A stretch of DNA of 64,000 nucleotides. Source: Blumeriella jaapii (taxonomy: Eukaryota > Ascomycota > Leotiomycetes > Helotiales > Drepanopezizaceae). The stretch covers positions 558,001 to 622,000 of the forward strand of contig VWND01000064.1 in assembly GCA_009599575.1 (NCBI GenBank), read 5' to 3'. How positions within the stretch are numbered: the first letter of the stretch is position 1; each line of letters starts with the position of its first letter. Shown here piece by piece: positions 37,500 through 49,467 of this stretch. Both the position numbers and the translations under genes were made by a program. The notes beneath the pieces were generated by a model that searched no databases, was not told the DNA's origin, and saw only the letters and a list, made by a program, of their open reading frames with translations.

Positions 37500-39693
37500 A
37501 TGGCTCCAGAGGGCTTCGGGCCAGCACTTGGACCTGGATCGAGGCCTCAGAGACCGTTGCGCATCACCGTCTGTTCTGGGAGCGGAAGAGACTTCCTCGA
37601 ATCAATGCCGTCCGAAAGCTCTCAATCAACTCAGACCCCCACAACTTCGGGCCTGTCGAGAAATTTGCTGCCGTCACCTAGAAGTCCAGCCGCCCCCACA
37701 TCTCGACTGCCTGCTGCTACCACAAACGCTATATATGGCTCAGGACTACCAGAATCAGCGGAGTGTCTACTTTTGCCAGCGCGATCGCGCTCCAGCATGT
37801 ATCCAGACTCTCCGGTGGATCAGTCGCATCATATGTCATCGGGGATGTCCTCGAGAAGTTCAAGCTGGGCTTTAGACGCACCGAGTCGGGACAGTCGAGG
37901 CTTTGCTGCTCCGTTTGGCTCTCCGTTTGCATCACCACTCGACGATTCAAGGGTTCCTTCGCGAGCTGGCAGTGACGAAGATAACATCAATACCCAGACC
38001 GTTTCCGAAAAATACAACATAATGCCCTCCCCAGGACTGCTCCTATTCCCTGAGGACGTAGAGAAAGATGATGATATGCACAACCCAGGACCAAACGACA
38101 ACGATCGCGATAAGTGCGACATCTGGAACAAGAGAGGATTGGCAAACGTAGGAGGTCTGATGCTCATCACCGTCGGTATTTTAGTGCTCTTCGTTGGGTA
38201 CCCTGCTTTGTATGCTCTAGACCTCTAGGACTTTGGTGATCTCGCTAATGGGGTGCAGATCGTTCGCTCGGAACATCGTTGCCCCTCATTCATCCTGTGG
38301 CAGTAATCCAGATTGCTTATCTGACCAGATGCCATTACTCAAGAACCAGAGAGTCGGCCTCATTGATCCCGACACACCAGATAACGCGAGGACGAGGACT
38401 GCACACGATGGGACGAAGTTAAAACTCGCGGTATGGCCTAGCAGGTAGCCAAACTACAACTGACTAATCTCCCATAGTTCTCTGACGAGTTCAACACTGA
38501 TGGCCGAACCTTCTACGACGGAGACGATGCCTACTTCCAGGGCGTTGACATTTGGTATGGTGTTACCCAGGATCTGGAATGGTACGATCCAGACGCCATT
38601 ACTACTGCCAACGGAACCTTGAATATTCGGTTTGATGCCTTCCAAAACCACAATCTTAACTACCGCTCTGGAATGCTGCAGTCATGGAACAAGCTATGCT
38701 TCAAAGGGGGTCGTCTGGAAGCAAGCATTTCGTTACCAGGTCGTGGAGATATCCAAGGCTTCTGGCCGGGTTTCTGGGCGATGGGAAACTTGGGTCGACC
38801 TGGGTATCCTGCGACTACAGATGGTATGTGGCCGTATAGTTACCACCACGAGTGCGATGCAGGAATTACGGCCAATCAAAGCTCTCCTGATGGTTTGAGT
38901 TTGCTTCCCGGTATGCGTCTACCGGCCTGTACTTGCAAGAATCAGGACCATCCAAGTCCTGGATCCTCTCGCTCTGCGCCCGAAATCGATGTGATTGAGG
39001 CCAGTTCCGGCTTCATGGGTCCCGCTCAATATGATGCGGCTACAGGTACAGCATCTCAGTCCCTGCAGATTGCCCCTTTCGATATCTTTTACCAACCAGA
39101 CTACGAATACTTGGAGATCTATGATTTGACCAACACTGGCATGAACGCGTACCGCGGTGGCCCCTACCAGGAAGCTCTTTCTGCTGTGACTTGGCTCAAC
39201 AACGATTGGTACGATGGAAACGCATATCAAACGTACGCCTTTGAGTACACACCCGGTGCCAAAGGGGATGTCTCTTGGTCTGTTGGAGAAGAACACACTT
39301 ACAAGGTAGACCCGCGATCCCTCAGGCCTAACGGGAATATCGGTCAGAGAACAATTCCCGAAGAGCCCATGTCTGTCATTATCAATTTTGGCATGTCCAA
39401 CAGTTTTGCCACGGTTTTCTTGCCCAACTTGGCAAAGCTAATGCCGGCAACCATGAGGGTCGATTACATTCGAATCTACCAGGAAGAGGGTTCAGAGTCA
39501 ATCACCTGTGACCCGCCGGGCTTCGAGACTACGGAATACATAAAGAAACACCCAGAACCTTGTATGTACCAGGACCCGGGGTGTTTTGTGTAAGACTGAT
39601 GAACCCTCAGATGCAAATCAAAACCTCACCTTGTGGAAGCAAACAGACTACACATGGCCGACAAATACCCTCGTGAATGGATGTTCCGCCTGA
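37500..39693 (+). CDS. KRE6/SKN1-type beta-1,6-glucan assembly protein (GH16)
   Basis: Four exons, 37500-38209, 38259-38430, 38478-39561, 39611-39693, give 682 residues. About 215 disordered, Ser-rich cytosolic residues precede one membrane helix (GGLMLITVGILVLFVGYPAL), making a type II membrane protein. The lumenal part is the SKN1/KRE6 GH16 domain: FSDEFNTDGRTFYDGDDAYF, DIWYGVTQDLEWYDPDA, GFWPGFWAMGNLGRPGY, and the catalytic EIDVIE with E463, D465 and E468 intact. KRE6/SKN1 proteins are needed for cell-wall beta-1,6-glucan. The last short exon is needed to reach the family ending (YTWPTNTLVNGCSA); reading through its intron would truncate the protein after 39593. Confidence 0.92.
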
Positions 39694-40794
39694 ACGTTCA
39701 CGTTACTTAGCGTCTGTCACAATTAACTTGTACATATAGAATTTTCCTACGCCTACGGTTTTCAAAATCCCGAGACTCTGAACGAATATGATACCCACAA
39801 AAGGACACAGAAAAGCGATACCGGCGTCACACATTTTCACCCGAATTTTGCAATAGCAGAGACGCATGGGAAAGCGGAGTTGGCGTTCGGACATACATTC
39901 TTGCACTCTCTTCTCGACCTTGGCATGTCAGAGCCTCGCTCGTTAGGTCGCTGTTTGCTCTACAACATGCCAACGCTCGACACCGTTACTTTCGTTTCGG
40001 TTCTCTTGTTGGGTTGGCTTATTGTCCGCACTTAGTAATGGACGGGTGGTGACTGCATCCGCTCAAACTTGCTCGGAGTTGGAGTCAATTCGCGCTAGAG
40101 GGGCATTGCTTTCCAGGAGTAGACGAGTTGCTATAACTGGGATGGAACGGCCGATCTGACGAATTGATAGAATATGGGCTTTGGAAGAACCGAGGTTTAG
40201 ATTAAAGGAGAACTGGATCGGAAGGCGAGTTGGATGGAAGGGAACTTGGATGAGCAAAGACTTGTAAAACTCGAGGGCGGGAAGTCGGATGCTCTCGAGC
40301 GGCGGGTGCATGCATGCGCTGCCTTTCCGCTACCTCTGTATTTACTCGACTGAGTGGTGTGCATGTATATACGACCCTGAAGGGAGAAAGGTTGAACATC
40401 CTTCGAGATTCACTTCTTACTTGCAAGTTGCTCCCGAGTGAACGACACTTAAGCGAGTGAGTGGATCGTCAATGATCTATTAATAAATGAGCGCTGATTA
40501 AAGAACTTCAGCCGTGCTTCTTTCGGAACGTCGGTTGTTTGGGATCGATAAAAAACATCGGATCATGGTCGAGTACCTATTGTATTGTACAGCACCAGTG
40601 CATCTGATGATCTCGCTGACTGTTTCTTCCTGCTAAGTAAGTTCCCCTTTGGAATCTTATCGCAGTGGCTGTTGTTGATCTTCTCTACGAGATGCAAAAA
40701 TCACCAAACGGAAGAGATGAAGACATCGCAATATACAAGTTTATTCAATGTACTGTACTTCATAAACATACACTATGTACATCCTCGAAGCAAG
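39694..40794. other. Convergent intergenic region, KRE6 to SDHAF2
   Basis: No gene seen. Plain sequence with a single GTACTGTAC word at 40750-40758. Confidence 0.5.
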
Positions 40795-41860
40795 CTACTG
40801 ATGTGTGTTAAACACAGGAGGCATAAACGCCATACCTATTATAAGGTCAGCCTCAGCACTCAAACAAACGGAGTTAGATATAGACATACCTTTCCCGACC
40901 GTCCCTCTACCTGACTCAGCCTCAACTTCATGCACGCCCCCCGCCGACCGCGAGATAACATGTCGTCTCAGCATCGCCAAGATCTCGCTATTCCTCCACC
41001 TCGCCGGCACCGGCCTGTACGCCGGCTTGAAGGTGCCCACCGTCTGCGCCCACTCGCCCTTCTGCGGCGCCACAGGCCCAGCGCCCGTGCCTGCCGCGGC
41101 GGGAGTCGCGCCCTGCGGTCCCAGTCCCGCGCCCTCGGCCGTCTCCTGCGACGTGGGCGTCGGCTCCTGTGTCGCCCAGTAGTAGATGTCCCAGTCATTC
41201 TCGTCGAGGAAGATGTCCAGCTGTGCCATCTGCGCGGGCGTCATGGTGCGCAGGTGCGCTTCGGCGAAGGTCGACATCAGGAGATCGCTTTCGAGCGTGC
41301 CGCGCTTGCGGCATTGATCTGGTGCACACAGTCCGGGTCAGTCATGGTATGTTTGTATTTTTGGACATGGAGAGGGAATCCAAGAAGATCATGTGTGAGT
41401 AGGTGAGGGGGGGGGACGAACATAATAGTCTCGCACGCATCGTATTCGGGTCCTCGCCCGTCCTCCTCAACGGTTCAACCTTGAACTTCGCACCCTCCAT
41501 CTCGCCGACCCCCATATCAGCATTCGGGCCTTCCTTCGGCTCGCCCTGCGTGCCGCCTGTCATGCGCTCCGTGTTCTCGGGCACCGAGTCCTTGGGCACG
41601 AAGCCCGGCTCGACGGCGCTGAGGAACTCCGGGGGCGCCTTGCGCGCCCCGACCGACGGCATCTCGTTCGAGATCGTCGAGTTGGTGTTCGTCAGGTGCG
41701 GGTTGAGCGGCTTCTCCTGCTGGATCTTGCGGTGTTCGGCTGTGCCCTCGTGCGGTTGGGCATTTCCTGGGCTGGCGAGGAGGCGGGCGGTGCTGGAGAG
41801 GGGCCGCGTGAAGAGTGCTGAGGGCCGCGCGGAGCGGAGGGCCAGGCGTATTGAAGACAT
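40795..41860 (-). CDS. sdh5: Succinate dehydrogenase assembly factor 2, mitochondrial
   Basis: Exons 41860-41422, 41318-40890, 40835-40795 give 302 residues. The N-terminus ([20 protein letters not shown]) is Arg/Ser-rich without acids, a typical matrix presequence. The family core is [20 protein letters not shown], then [27 protein letters not shown] and YYWAT, as in yeast Sdh5/Emi5 and human SDHAF2, which attach FAD to the flavoprotein subunit of complex II. Odd points: an Ala/Gly/Pro-rich insert between YYWATQEP and EWAQTVGTF makes it longer than yeast Sdh5. The last intron (40836-40889) is 54 nt, so retaining it would add 18 residues without a shift. The spliced end [15 protein letters not shown] fits better than the retained form. 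Confidence 0.9.
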
Positions 41861-42340
41861 GTTTGGTCAATTGGTCTGCAATTGTGGTGTTGAAGGAAGT
41901 CGAGGGGTCCTCGGATGAGATGTTGTGTTTATACTTCGAGGATCAAGAGCCGAGAATTGGCTGCGTCATAGATTTTCGCACGTGACTATACATGGATACT
42001 GCACCAGCTACGTCGCCACATTCTTTGAGAGAAGCAAAAATTGGTAATCCATAAATATCGATTGAATGTTATCAACTTGTAAGTTTGAATTCGAGAGGTG
42101 GGTTAGGCAAGAATGAGTCGTTCACTAGAGTCTTCGTTCCGGCTGCCAAAACCTGTAGCCGATGGACACTATCCACATAAATATTGACTATCGAGACGAA
42201 GCGGTCAATTTGAACTTTGTAGAAAGCATCGAATTTCGTATCGAATATTAAACTGATATGCCCGGACCTTGGTACGCAAATGGCCCACATGGCATTTCCG
42301 TGCAGGAATTTCAGCGAAAAGCTCACGGTTTCTATCTTCA
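41861..42340. other. Intergenic, upstream of SDHAF2
   Basis: 480 bases without a gene; a GCACGTGACT word at about 41979 is the only motif noticed. Contains the SDHAF2 promoter and the 3' flank of the MNWTGG gene. Confidence 0.45.
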
Positions 42341-44641
42341 TCAATCATCCTCAATAGATTCCACTTCATGTCGGCCATCTGAGCCCACATTGCTTTCAAG
42401 ATCTCTTTGCCTCTTTTCCCTCAGATTCACGCCAGTACCATCTTCTCCTCTTCTGAGTCCACGTCCAATATGAACATTCTCGTCCTTGACCGCCTTGTTC
42501 GCTTGGGAGATCAGTCCATTGTAAGGCCGGGGCTTGGTAAAGATGAACATCTTCTGGTGAGTCTTGGCATTGCTAGAGCCAGAATGCGGCGCAGCAGATG
42601 AGTTGTCTTCAATAGCTTTGGAGGATTGAGTTATGCCAGAGCTGATGTTTTTGACTGATATGTCGAAAGTATCAGCAGTAGCAGCTTGGTCCTTGGCGGG
42701 GAGCGAATAAGCTGAGCCCCTTCCTAGGTTGGAACTCGAATTTGCAAACAGAGAATAGTTTCTTGCCTGCCTTCCCGACGAAGTGGACTGCTGGCTAGTC
42801 GTCGCGTCGCTGTAAAAACCAATAGTTCCCACGCCTGTGATACGCTCAGTAGCCGCGTGAGCTACTAGTGAGGAGTCATCCAGGCCCTGTTCCGAAGAAT
42901 TTCTGATTGAAGCCAATCCCAGGCCAGAAGCTTCAGCCTCGTCACTGCTGCTTCCACAAACGAATTTTCTCCAGAGTTCATTGGGGTCTTCGCATTGCTC
43001 TCTCTCCGCAGATTTCAGAGGAGCTTGTAAATTCTGATCCATGAGAACTCTTGGCGAAACGTCTTTGGGAGCTGGTCGAGGAAGGATATCGGCCTGTCTG
43101 CTATTTGCAGGAGGTTGTGGCTCGCCTTCCACTGAACGAATTCGAGTCGAGGTATCATCATGTGAAATAAGCTCTGATAGATTGCTTTCCACATCTTTGT
43201 GGGCCAGATGTTCTTCTTTAGATCCATGCGAGTCGCGGTGGTTTCTCCAACTCTCCACTGCTTTCAGATCTCGTTCTTCGAGCTCGGAGGTGTACGCATC
43301 TTTGGCGGGTATAATTTTACTTGGTGGTCGAGTAGGAAGAACACTTACTCCAGGACTGACGTACCCATCTCTAGATGGAAGCTTACCAACCTCCATTTCC
43401 CTGGAATTGTCATCACTGTTTTCTTGCGCGATCCAGCTTCGCCAAATCTCGTTCTCAAAAACTTGCGAATTGGAGACGACTGCCCTCGCTGCTCCGACCT
43501 GGGCTACATCACTTGCCGTTACTTCCGATGGATCGGACCGGAGGAGAATGGATCTTTTCGAGCTTTGTGGTACTGGATGATGTATGGATGTGGAGGACGA
43601 TGAGAAAGCTATTTCTCCGGGACGGAGAGTTTTTCGGAAGTGTACGTTGGGAGTGACAACTTGGCGTCCATGAGAGATTTGTGCTGATCGTGTGTGATGT
43701 TCGTGGAGCTTGTTTTGTAGCTTCTCGAGAGACTCTTCCGTTACTCCTTCCCAGCCTTGATCCTCTGGCAGTTCATTTGCCTTGTATTGGCTGTGGCTTG
43801 CCCTTCCAGAAATCCTCGGTCTTTTGGAAGTTTTCCTGGTTTTATCGCGATGGGCATAAGGACTTTCGGGGATTCTCGTCAAGCTCGTTCCTGGTTCTCC
43901 TCTAAACTGGTATCCTTGTATACTTTCGTTGTCTAAGAGCATGATATCTGACGATGACATAGCCCCAAAGCTCCTTGTAACCGCAGGCGATTTGCTACTT
44001 TTTCTGCGCGGTGCCGTGCTAGAACTGAGCCCAGGCTGAATGGACCTGCCGCCGATGTATATTCTTACATCTGGTGCTGGTGGGTCGGGATGTTGTAGAT
44101 CTTGCGCAGCGACGCGACGAGCATAGTCGGGGTGCCTTTTTGCCGCAAACGGAGACAAAATACGAGACTGCGCAGATCTATATTTCGCTTTGTGACCGTG
44201 CGATAACTTCCTTCTCTTGCCAATGTCTTGCTCGTTCTTGGGAGAAGCGAAGGCGAGCTTTAAAGGCCTCTGTATAGTTACTCCAAGCCAATCTCCTTTG
44301 CCAAGTATCCTCCTCTTCTTCTCCGAAAGTGACTCCCCGGCCTGCTGTTGTGTTGTGCTTCCTCCATCTGACGGAGCCAGGGAAGTTTCGCGCTGTCGCT
44401 TTGCGGTGCAGGGAAGGGGAGTGGCGCTGTAGAGATCATCGTCTGCGACACGGATTTGCTCTCTCTCTATCTGAACTGGTGGAAGGGCTGGAGGGGAGCG
44501 TGGTTTGTGGGTCCGGGAAGAATGCCCGGCATCATGTCTTTGAGAAAGATGTGCGACTCTCGCGAAGTGCAGTCTCTGTCTTTGAGCAGCACTGTCCGTC
44601 GTAGTGGAGTGCCGTTGAAGGCGGCCGCCAGTCCAGTTCAT
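42341..44641 (-). CDS. MNWTGG-family conserved fungal protein, unknown function
   Basis: One uninterrupted frame. The frame is open up to 44878, but I place the start at 44641 because MNWTGGRLQRHS is the recurrent beginning of an uncharacterised family in filamentous ascomycetes; this gives 766 residues. The first 35 residues (ending RQRLHFARV) are the most conserved part. A second short block, GKGDWLGVTIQRPLKLAF, follows near residue 120. The remainder is Ser/Arg/Glu-rich and probably disordered. Near the C-terminus, KMFIFTKPRPYNGL is another candidate conserved block. No catalytic motif, membrane helix or signal peptide is seen. A nuclear role is conceivable from basic clusters such as KKRR and GKRRKLSHGHK, but this is inference. 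Confidence 0.7.
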   Translation of the reverse strand: MNWTGGRLQRHSTTTDSAAQRQRLHFARVAHLSQRHDAGHSSRTHKPRSPPALPPVQIEREQIRVADDDLYSATPLPCTAKRQRETSLAPSDGGSTTQQQAGESLSEKKRRILGKGDWLGVTIQRPLKLAFASPKNEQDIGKRRKLSHGHKAKYRSAQSRILSPFAAKRHPDYARRVAAQDLQHPDPPAPDVRIYIGGRSIQPGLSSSTAPRRKSSKSPAVTRSFGAMSSSDIMLLDNESIQGYQFRGEPGTSLTRIPESPYAHRDKTRKTSKRPRISGRASHSQYKANELPEDQGWEGVTEESLEKLQNKLHEHHTRSAQISHGRQVVTPNVHFRKTLRPGEIAFSSSSTSIHHPVPQSSKRSILLRSDPSEVTASDVAQVGAARAVVSNSQVFENEIWRSWIAQENSDDNSREMEVGKLPSRDGYVSPGVSVLPTRPPSKIIPAKDAYTSELEERDLKAVESWRNHRDSHGSKEEHLAHKDVESNLSELISHDDTSTRIRSVEGEPQPPANSRQADILPRPAPKDVSPRVLMDQNLQAPLKSAEREQCEDPNELWRKFVCGSSSDEAEASGLGLASIRNSSEQGLDDSSLVAHAATERITGVGTIGFYSDATTSQQSTSSGRQARNYSLFANSSSNLGRGSAYSLPAKDQAATADTFDISVKNISSGITQSSKAIEDNSSAAPHSGSSNAKTHQKMFIFTKPRPYNGLISQANKAVKDENVHIGRGLRRGEDGTGVNLREKRQRDLESNVGSDGRHEVESIEDD

Positions 44642-46207
44642 TGTATTGATCGTAAAGAATATGGATTGATAAAGACTGGCAAAAAAATACTCCAATAATC
44701 GTGGTAAGAGAGTGGGAAGACTTCGGTATGGCACGGGATAGAAGTTGACGTCGCAGACTTCCGAAAGCGCCATCGCCTCGCGAACCGCACTTCTAGTAAA
44801 ATTCACCATTGTAAAAACACAGCAAGTGAATGTGAAGTCCTCGAATGGAAAGATAGAAAGTAGGTTGAACGATATCAAATAACAAAGGGCTTTTCATTTT
44901 TATTAGCAACACCAGTTTAGAGCTACCAAAAGTGGCTATCTATCTACAAGGTCGAGCAGCTTTAGATCCCTAGACAGAAAACAAGCAGTGGTTAATCTTG
45001 ATTCAACGTCACCTATCTTGGTTTCCTAGGCTTTGCCCCTTATTAAACCATACGTAATAACGAGACTGTTCCAACAGCTGTGCAATCTCCTTGATAAAGC
45101 AGTCTAATCAGCGCAGATTTCTGCCCTGGTAAAAGCATAGCCTTTAACGTGACCTACCCCCCCTGGAGTGCATACACAGGACCAGAAACTCATACGAAAG
45201 TGATTCAACAATCGGAATTTCACTTTAGTAAAACAAAACCTACCTATGCATAGCTGTGGTCGTGATAGCTACTCTCCAACGCATTAGAGTAATCCATTGA
45301 CTTGGATGGTAAAGGTCAAGGGTACCTAGGTAGGTGGGTTGTTATTGTTACATCAAAAGTTGAAAAGAGAGAAAGAGAGTATCGGTACGAACACTGCTAG
45401 GGCATTAAGACGGCCGACACCGTGTGCTATCGAAAGGTCAATGTGGAATAGTAAATGATGGACGTTCATGTTGGGTTTCCAAGTTGCTTAAGCAGAGTGA
45501 GAGACGACCAGAAGAATACCAAATATTTCCACAAGAGGGGGTAATAAAGGTGATTCAACTCACCGACGTATCAGATGACAGGTAGCTCTCGCAAAGGACA
45601 GGACAGCTTCACTACCCCCGGGTCAGCCTCATCCACTGCCTTTCATTACTCCGTCTTCGTGTAGCTATCTCAAGAAGTAAGATTGTCTGTCATCTTCTAC
45701 AGCGGCAGGATAAAATTGCTGAGTCAATCGTGGGTATATTTATTGTAGCTTGCACAGCTTGGTAGCTTGGTCGAGATGCAACTTGTCGTAAGGGCTAAGG
45801 GACGAAGTTATTGAAATGAACACATAACTTGGCTATGTGGTTTAAAGCTCTGTCGTTGAAACTATCTAGATCGGGACTTGCAGATCTGAGCCGCTAATCA
45901 CAGTATATGCATGGCATTCATTGTCTCTGGCAGTTGAATTTGGAAGAACGATAGAGGTGATTGAGGAAGGGCATGATTAGATTATGCTGTAGCATCATCA
46001 TTGTGAGGTAATGTACATACAGTAGGTTACTTAAACGTTTGGTGCTGTGGGAATTTATTGTTCCCCCCCCCCCCCGCCCAGCATTAGTCACTCGAGCCAG
46101 GTCCCCACACAACCAATCAACATCCCCCGTCGGTCTTTCCTCGGCAACAAAATTTTGCATCCAACATATATTTTATTTGAATCCATGCTCAGCATCAATA
46201 GGGATTA
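44642..46207. other. 1.6 kb intergenic region left of the tRNA
   Basis: AT-richer than the rest, with frequent stops in all frames and no gene seen. Includes the upstream region of the MNWTGG gene. A poly-C of about 12 bases lies at about 46065-46077. Confidence 0.5.
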
Positions 46208-46304
46208 GGTGGTGTGGTGTAATGGTAGCACGTGACGTTGTGGTTTTCTATCTAGAATTCTACACTGATCCGTTTCAATCTGGGTTCGATTCCCAGCACC
46301 GCCA
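46208..46304 (+). tRNA. tRNA-His (GTG) with a 26-base intron
   Basis: Acceptor arms 46208-46214 (GGTGGTG) and 46297-46303 (CACCGCC) pair with one G-T wobble, and the discriminator base is A. The D arm is a 3-bp GTG/CAC stem. The T arm is CTGGG-TTCGATT-CCCAG (46280-46296) and contains a canonical B box. The anticodon loop TTGTGG at 46238-46243 plus C at 46270 rebuilds TTGTGGC, the same loop as yeast tRNA-His, with anticodon GTG at 46240-46242. An intron at 46244-46269, starting one base 3' of the anticodon, fits the standard position. The anticodon stem has a wobble and a T-T mismatch at its outer end. A T-run at 46363-46369 could end RNA polymerase III transcription. Confidence 0.75.
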
Positions 46305-47439
46305 AGATCAGATCTTGGCTTGAAAATGCAGGTGGTTCAATTCCATCAGTCTTATCATCCTCTTTTTTTGCACTTTTTTTTTTAAATATTTTTATGGCTT
46401 GCCGAATTGCTTGGCGTCCGTTCGTGCTGCCGGCTCTCGTTTAGCATGTAGAACCTCACGCATACATTCATTCAACTTTTCCCCGTACGAAGCAAGTGTC
46501 TGTCCTCTTTTGCGCAATTCTCTTTCGAGAATTAATACACAGAGTGCATGCACCCACGGTGGTACAGATAGATGATGTGTTGTTGTATGTACTCCGTGGT
46601 GCTGGACGCATGTACATACAGAACCGAGATGCGTGAACGAACGGTGGAATAATGTTCGCCATTACAAGGGTGCTGCTTGCAAAAAACGAGCGAGAGCAAG
46701 CAGAATCAATGATGAACGAAAGAAAAAGCTTGTACGTATGGTATTTATCGTCGAAGGAAGGGCGTGGGTGGGTGGGTGGTTGGTTGTTGTCTCTGCGGGA
46801 TTATATATCTCTATCTAACTATATGTATACAGTACACGCTCGTAACAGTACACGCTCGTATGTATATGTATCTTGAGAGTAGTAAGTAAGTAAGTACATC
46901 GTTATCATCATCAGCTTGCAGTCCGGTTTGTGAATAAAGATAATAGGTAGGTAGTAGGTAGGTACAATAAGTGAGTGAGAGAGTGAGAGAGTGAGAGAGT
47001 GAGAGAGTGAGAGAGTGAGTGAGTGAGAGAGTGAGAGAGAGAGAGAGAGTGTGTGATATGCGAGATCACAGTAGTAGCTACTGTACATCAATACATACAC
47101 ACACCCACCCAAAGCGGAATGTTCGGCGTCTGTCTGTCTATGCGAACGAGACCAGGATCGCCGCCCTATGTGACGAAGGCCAACCAAGCAAGGGCAGTAG
47201 GTAGGTAGAGTTGGCAATGTACAATAGAATAGTAGTGCTAGGAACTGTACGTATCAGCTGAGAAACCGCAAAGTCTTTTTTTCAATGGCAACTCTCGCCC
47301 TGAGCAAGTACATAGGTAGGTAGGTACCGAGTTTACTCACACCCATCCACACACACACGTAACAAAACGCGCTACTATCTATCGTCAAGCCAAATAAATA
47401 TCCGGGTATCATACTACGCCTGCCTGCCTATCTATCTAT
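46305..47439. other. Intergenic region with GAGT and GTAG microsatellites
   Basis: Between the tRNA and the MED1 stop codon. Contains poly-T (about 46363-46385), a GAGAGT/GAGT repeat (about 46970-47052) and several AGGT tetramer runs (about 46945, 47200, 47310). No gene seen. Confidence 0.55.
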
Positions 47440-49467
47440 CTAGAACCCTAAACGCCTCTTGACAAACTCAGCCCAGACGCCCAAATCCTCCGTAACCTCC
47501 AAGATCCGGCCCAGGTCCTTGACCGTCAGGCCCTTCTCCTGCTCGCCCCCCTTCAGCAGGTTCTGCGCCGTCACCTCCACCGCCCCGTTCAGCCGAATCT
47601 CGAACGTGACGTCGCCCGTGATCCGCCCGCAAGGGAAAGCGATGCGCAGGCGCAGATTGGGCTGGGTCGTCAGGATCACGTCCAACTTGCGCTGCGGCTG
47701 GACGAGCGCGCCTCGCATGAACTTCCGAAACTCGTCTCTCTTGCTGTCGGTCTGACGCGGTGGTTTCGAGGGCGTCTTGGTGCCGGGGCCGAAGCTCTTG
47801 TTGAGCACCGTGGAGAGGAATGCATACTGGCGGAGCGCGGGGAGCATTTCCACCAGCTGTCGGGGATGCGAGAATGGAAGCTCCGAGAGGGTGTAACCAT
47901 AGTCGGGCTTGTCGATACACAGCTCATGGATCTGCTGGGATTCGACTTTCTCCCCTCCTTTGGAATACGAAACGACTGTGGCTTCCCGTTTGATGAGACG
48001 AGTTCCGTGATCATCAACATGTGCAATTTCTGGAGGAAACAGCAATGCGTCGAAATGTGGTGTATAGTATCCCCCAGACACTATGGGAAAGTTCGTCGAG
48101 GCGTAGATCTGGCTGGCAAGCGCGTAAGGTACGATGAGCGGCGGGTCGAATTTGGCTACAAACATGACGTCGGGAAATTTTTGGCCTGCTAGTCCCTCAA
48201 TACCTTCTATTCCGTCGGCTTTCGGAGGGCCTGTAGAAGGGAGCAGGATGCTATCAGGTTCCTGCCAGTCAAGAACCGGCCCGTTGTCCGGCTCCAGAGC
48301 ACGATCCTCAGCGGTAGCATCGGCTTTTTGTATGTGATCTGAGATCCAATGCTGAGATACCCGCAACGGAGTATAGACAAAGTCCGGGGGGAGCGGCGCG
48401 CATTGGATGACCAGCGACCAAGTCTTCTCCTTGTCGCCCGCCAACCTCCGTTTTTCCTGCCAATACTCCAAGCTGAGGCCCAGCCTATCTCGTTCGTGAA
48501 TGACTGGTTTCCCACTCTTCGTGCACATGGCTGTCTTGATGACATAGGCCTCGTTCTTCTTAGCCATCTCCTCCGTCTCCTTGAGCCGCGCGACCTCCCA
48601 CAAATGCAACCTCTCCACACTCTCGTAGATTCCCGCAATGGCCTCGTGGCAGTTGAGACCCGGAATCACACTCAGCTTGTCCGACGCAGCCAGAATCTCC
48701 AAGTTCTCCGCGAAACGATCCAATTTCTTCGTCAGCGGGCTCTCGTGCGCCTGGAACTGGAGATCCCTCAGCAAGATAGCCTCGGCCTTGCCCGTGTGCC
48801 TCGTCACCATCTCCATGGCCTCGGGAAACGCCAGGGTGACCTTCTTGACGGCGTCGCAGTCGAAGTCGATATCCAAGGACAAGGCCTTGCCAGCAATGAT
48901 CAGCGTCCGGGGAACGGCCGCTTCGTCGATAGCGATCGTTTCCAAGCCCACCCTCTCCGCAAGCCGCTTGACTCCCTTCTCGCTGAGCCGACCCTTGCTA
49001 ACCCCCTGGTGGTGTCGTCAGCACAGTCAAGCAGGGTGTGCACGCCGCCCGATCTCTCATACCTGCAGAATATCTATCACCTGCACCATCTTCCTCTTGC
49101 GTTCCTCATCGCTGCCCTGCACGCTCCCCAGATGTGCCAGCCCACCCAGCGGCGTCCCCATCCCCGGCACCCCCAAGCCCTCCAAACTCAGCTCGAGCCC
49201 GGGCACGCTTCCGAGAGCCATGGCCGCCGAAGGACTATCATAGCCCGCGCCGAACGAGGAGTTGGTAGGGTGGCCACCGCCAGGATAGCCGCACAGGGTA
49301 TTCGAGTTCGCGGGGGATTTTTTGAGCTGCTGAGGCGAAGGTACGACAGATCGAGGACCGTGGGGAGACAGTGCAAGGGGGTGGTTCGAGGCTGAGAAAG
49401 GTGTTGAGACTGGAGGTGTCGAGACAGCTTGGCCGGGGCCATTCTTGCCTGGAGTCGGAGTTGCCAT
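47440..49467 (-). CDS. med1: Mediator complex subunit 1 (MED1, fungal type)
   Basis: Two exons, 49467-49063 and 49005-47440, give 656 residues. The start MATPTPGKNGPGQAV opens a P/S-rich tail of about 100 residues. Then comes the conserved Med1 region: KRKMVQVIDILQ, GVSKGRLSEKGVKRLAERVG, KALSLDIDFDCDAVKKVTL, with the long fold continuing to LLKGGEQEKGL and a C-terminus GVWAEFVKRRLGF. The length and order agree with fungal Med1 (Pfam MED1 domain), part of the middle module that links gene-specific activators to RNA polymerase II. An upstream in-frame ATG at 49518 exists, but MATPTP is the more natural start. Confidence 0.82.

Noticed and set aside
48349..49395. Long plus-strand frame opposite MED1 (348 codons)
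   Set aside because: It is the antisense shadow of the MED1 coding region, composed of L/R/H-rich residues without any domain.
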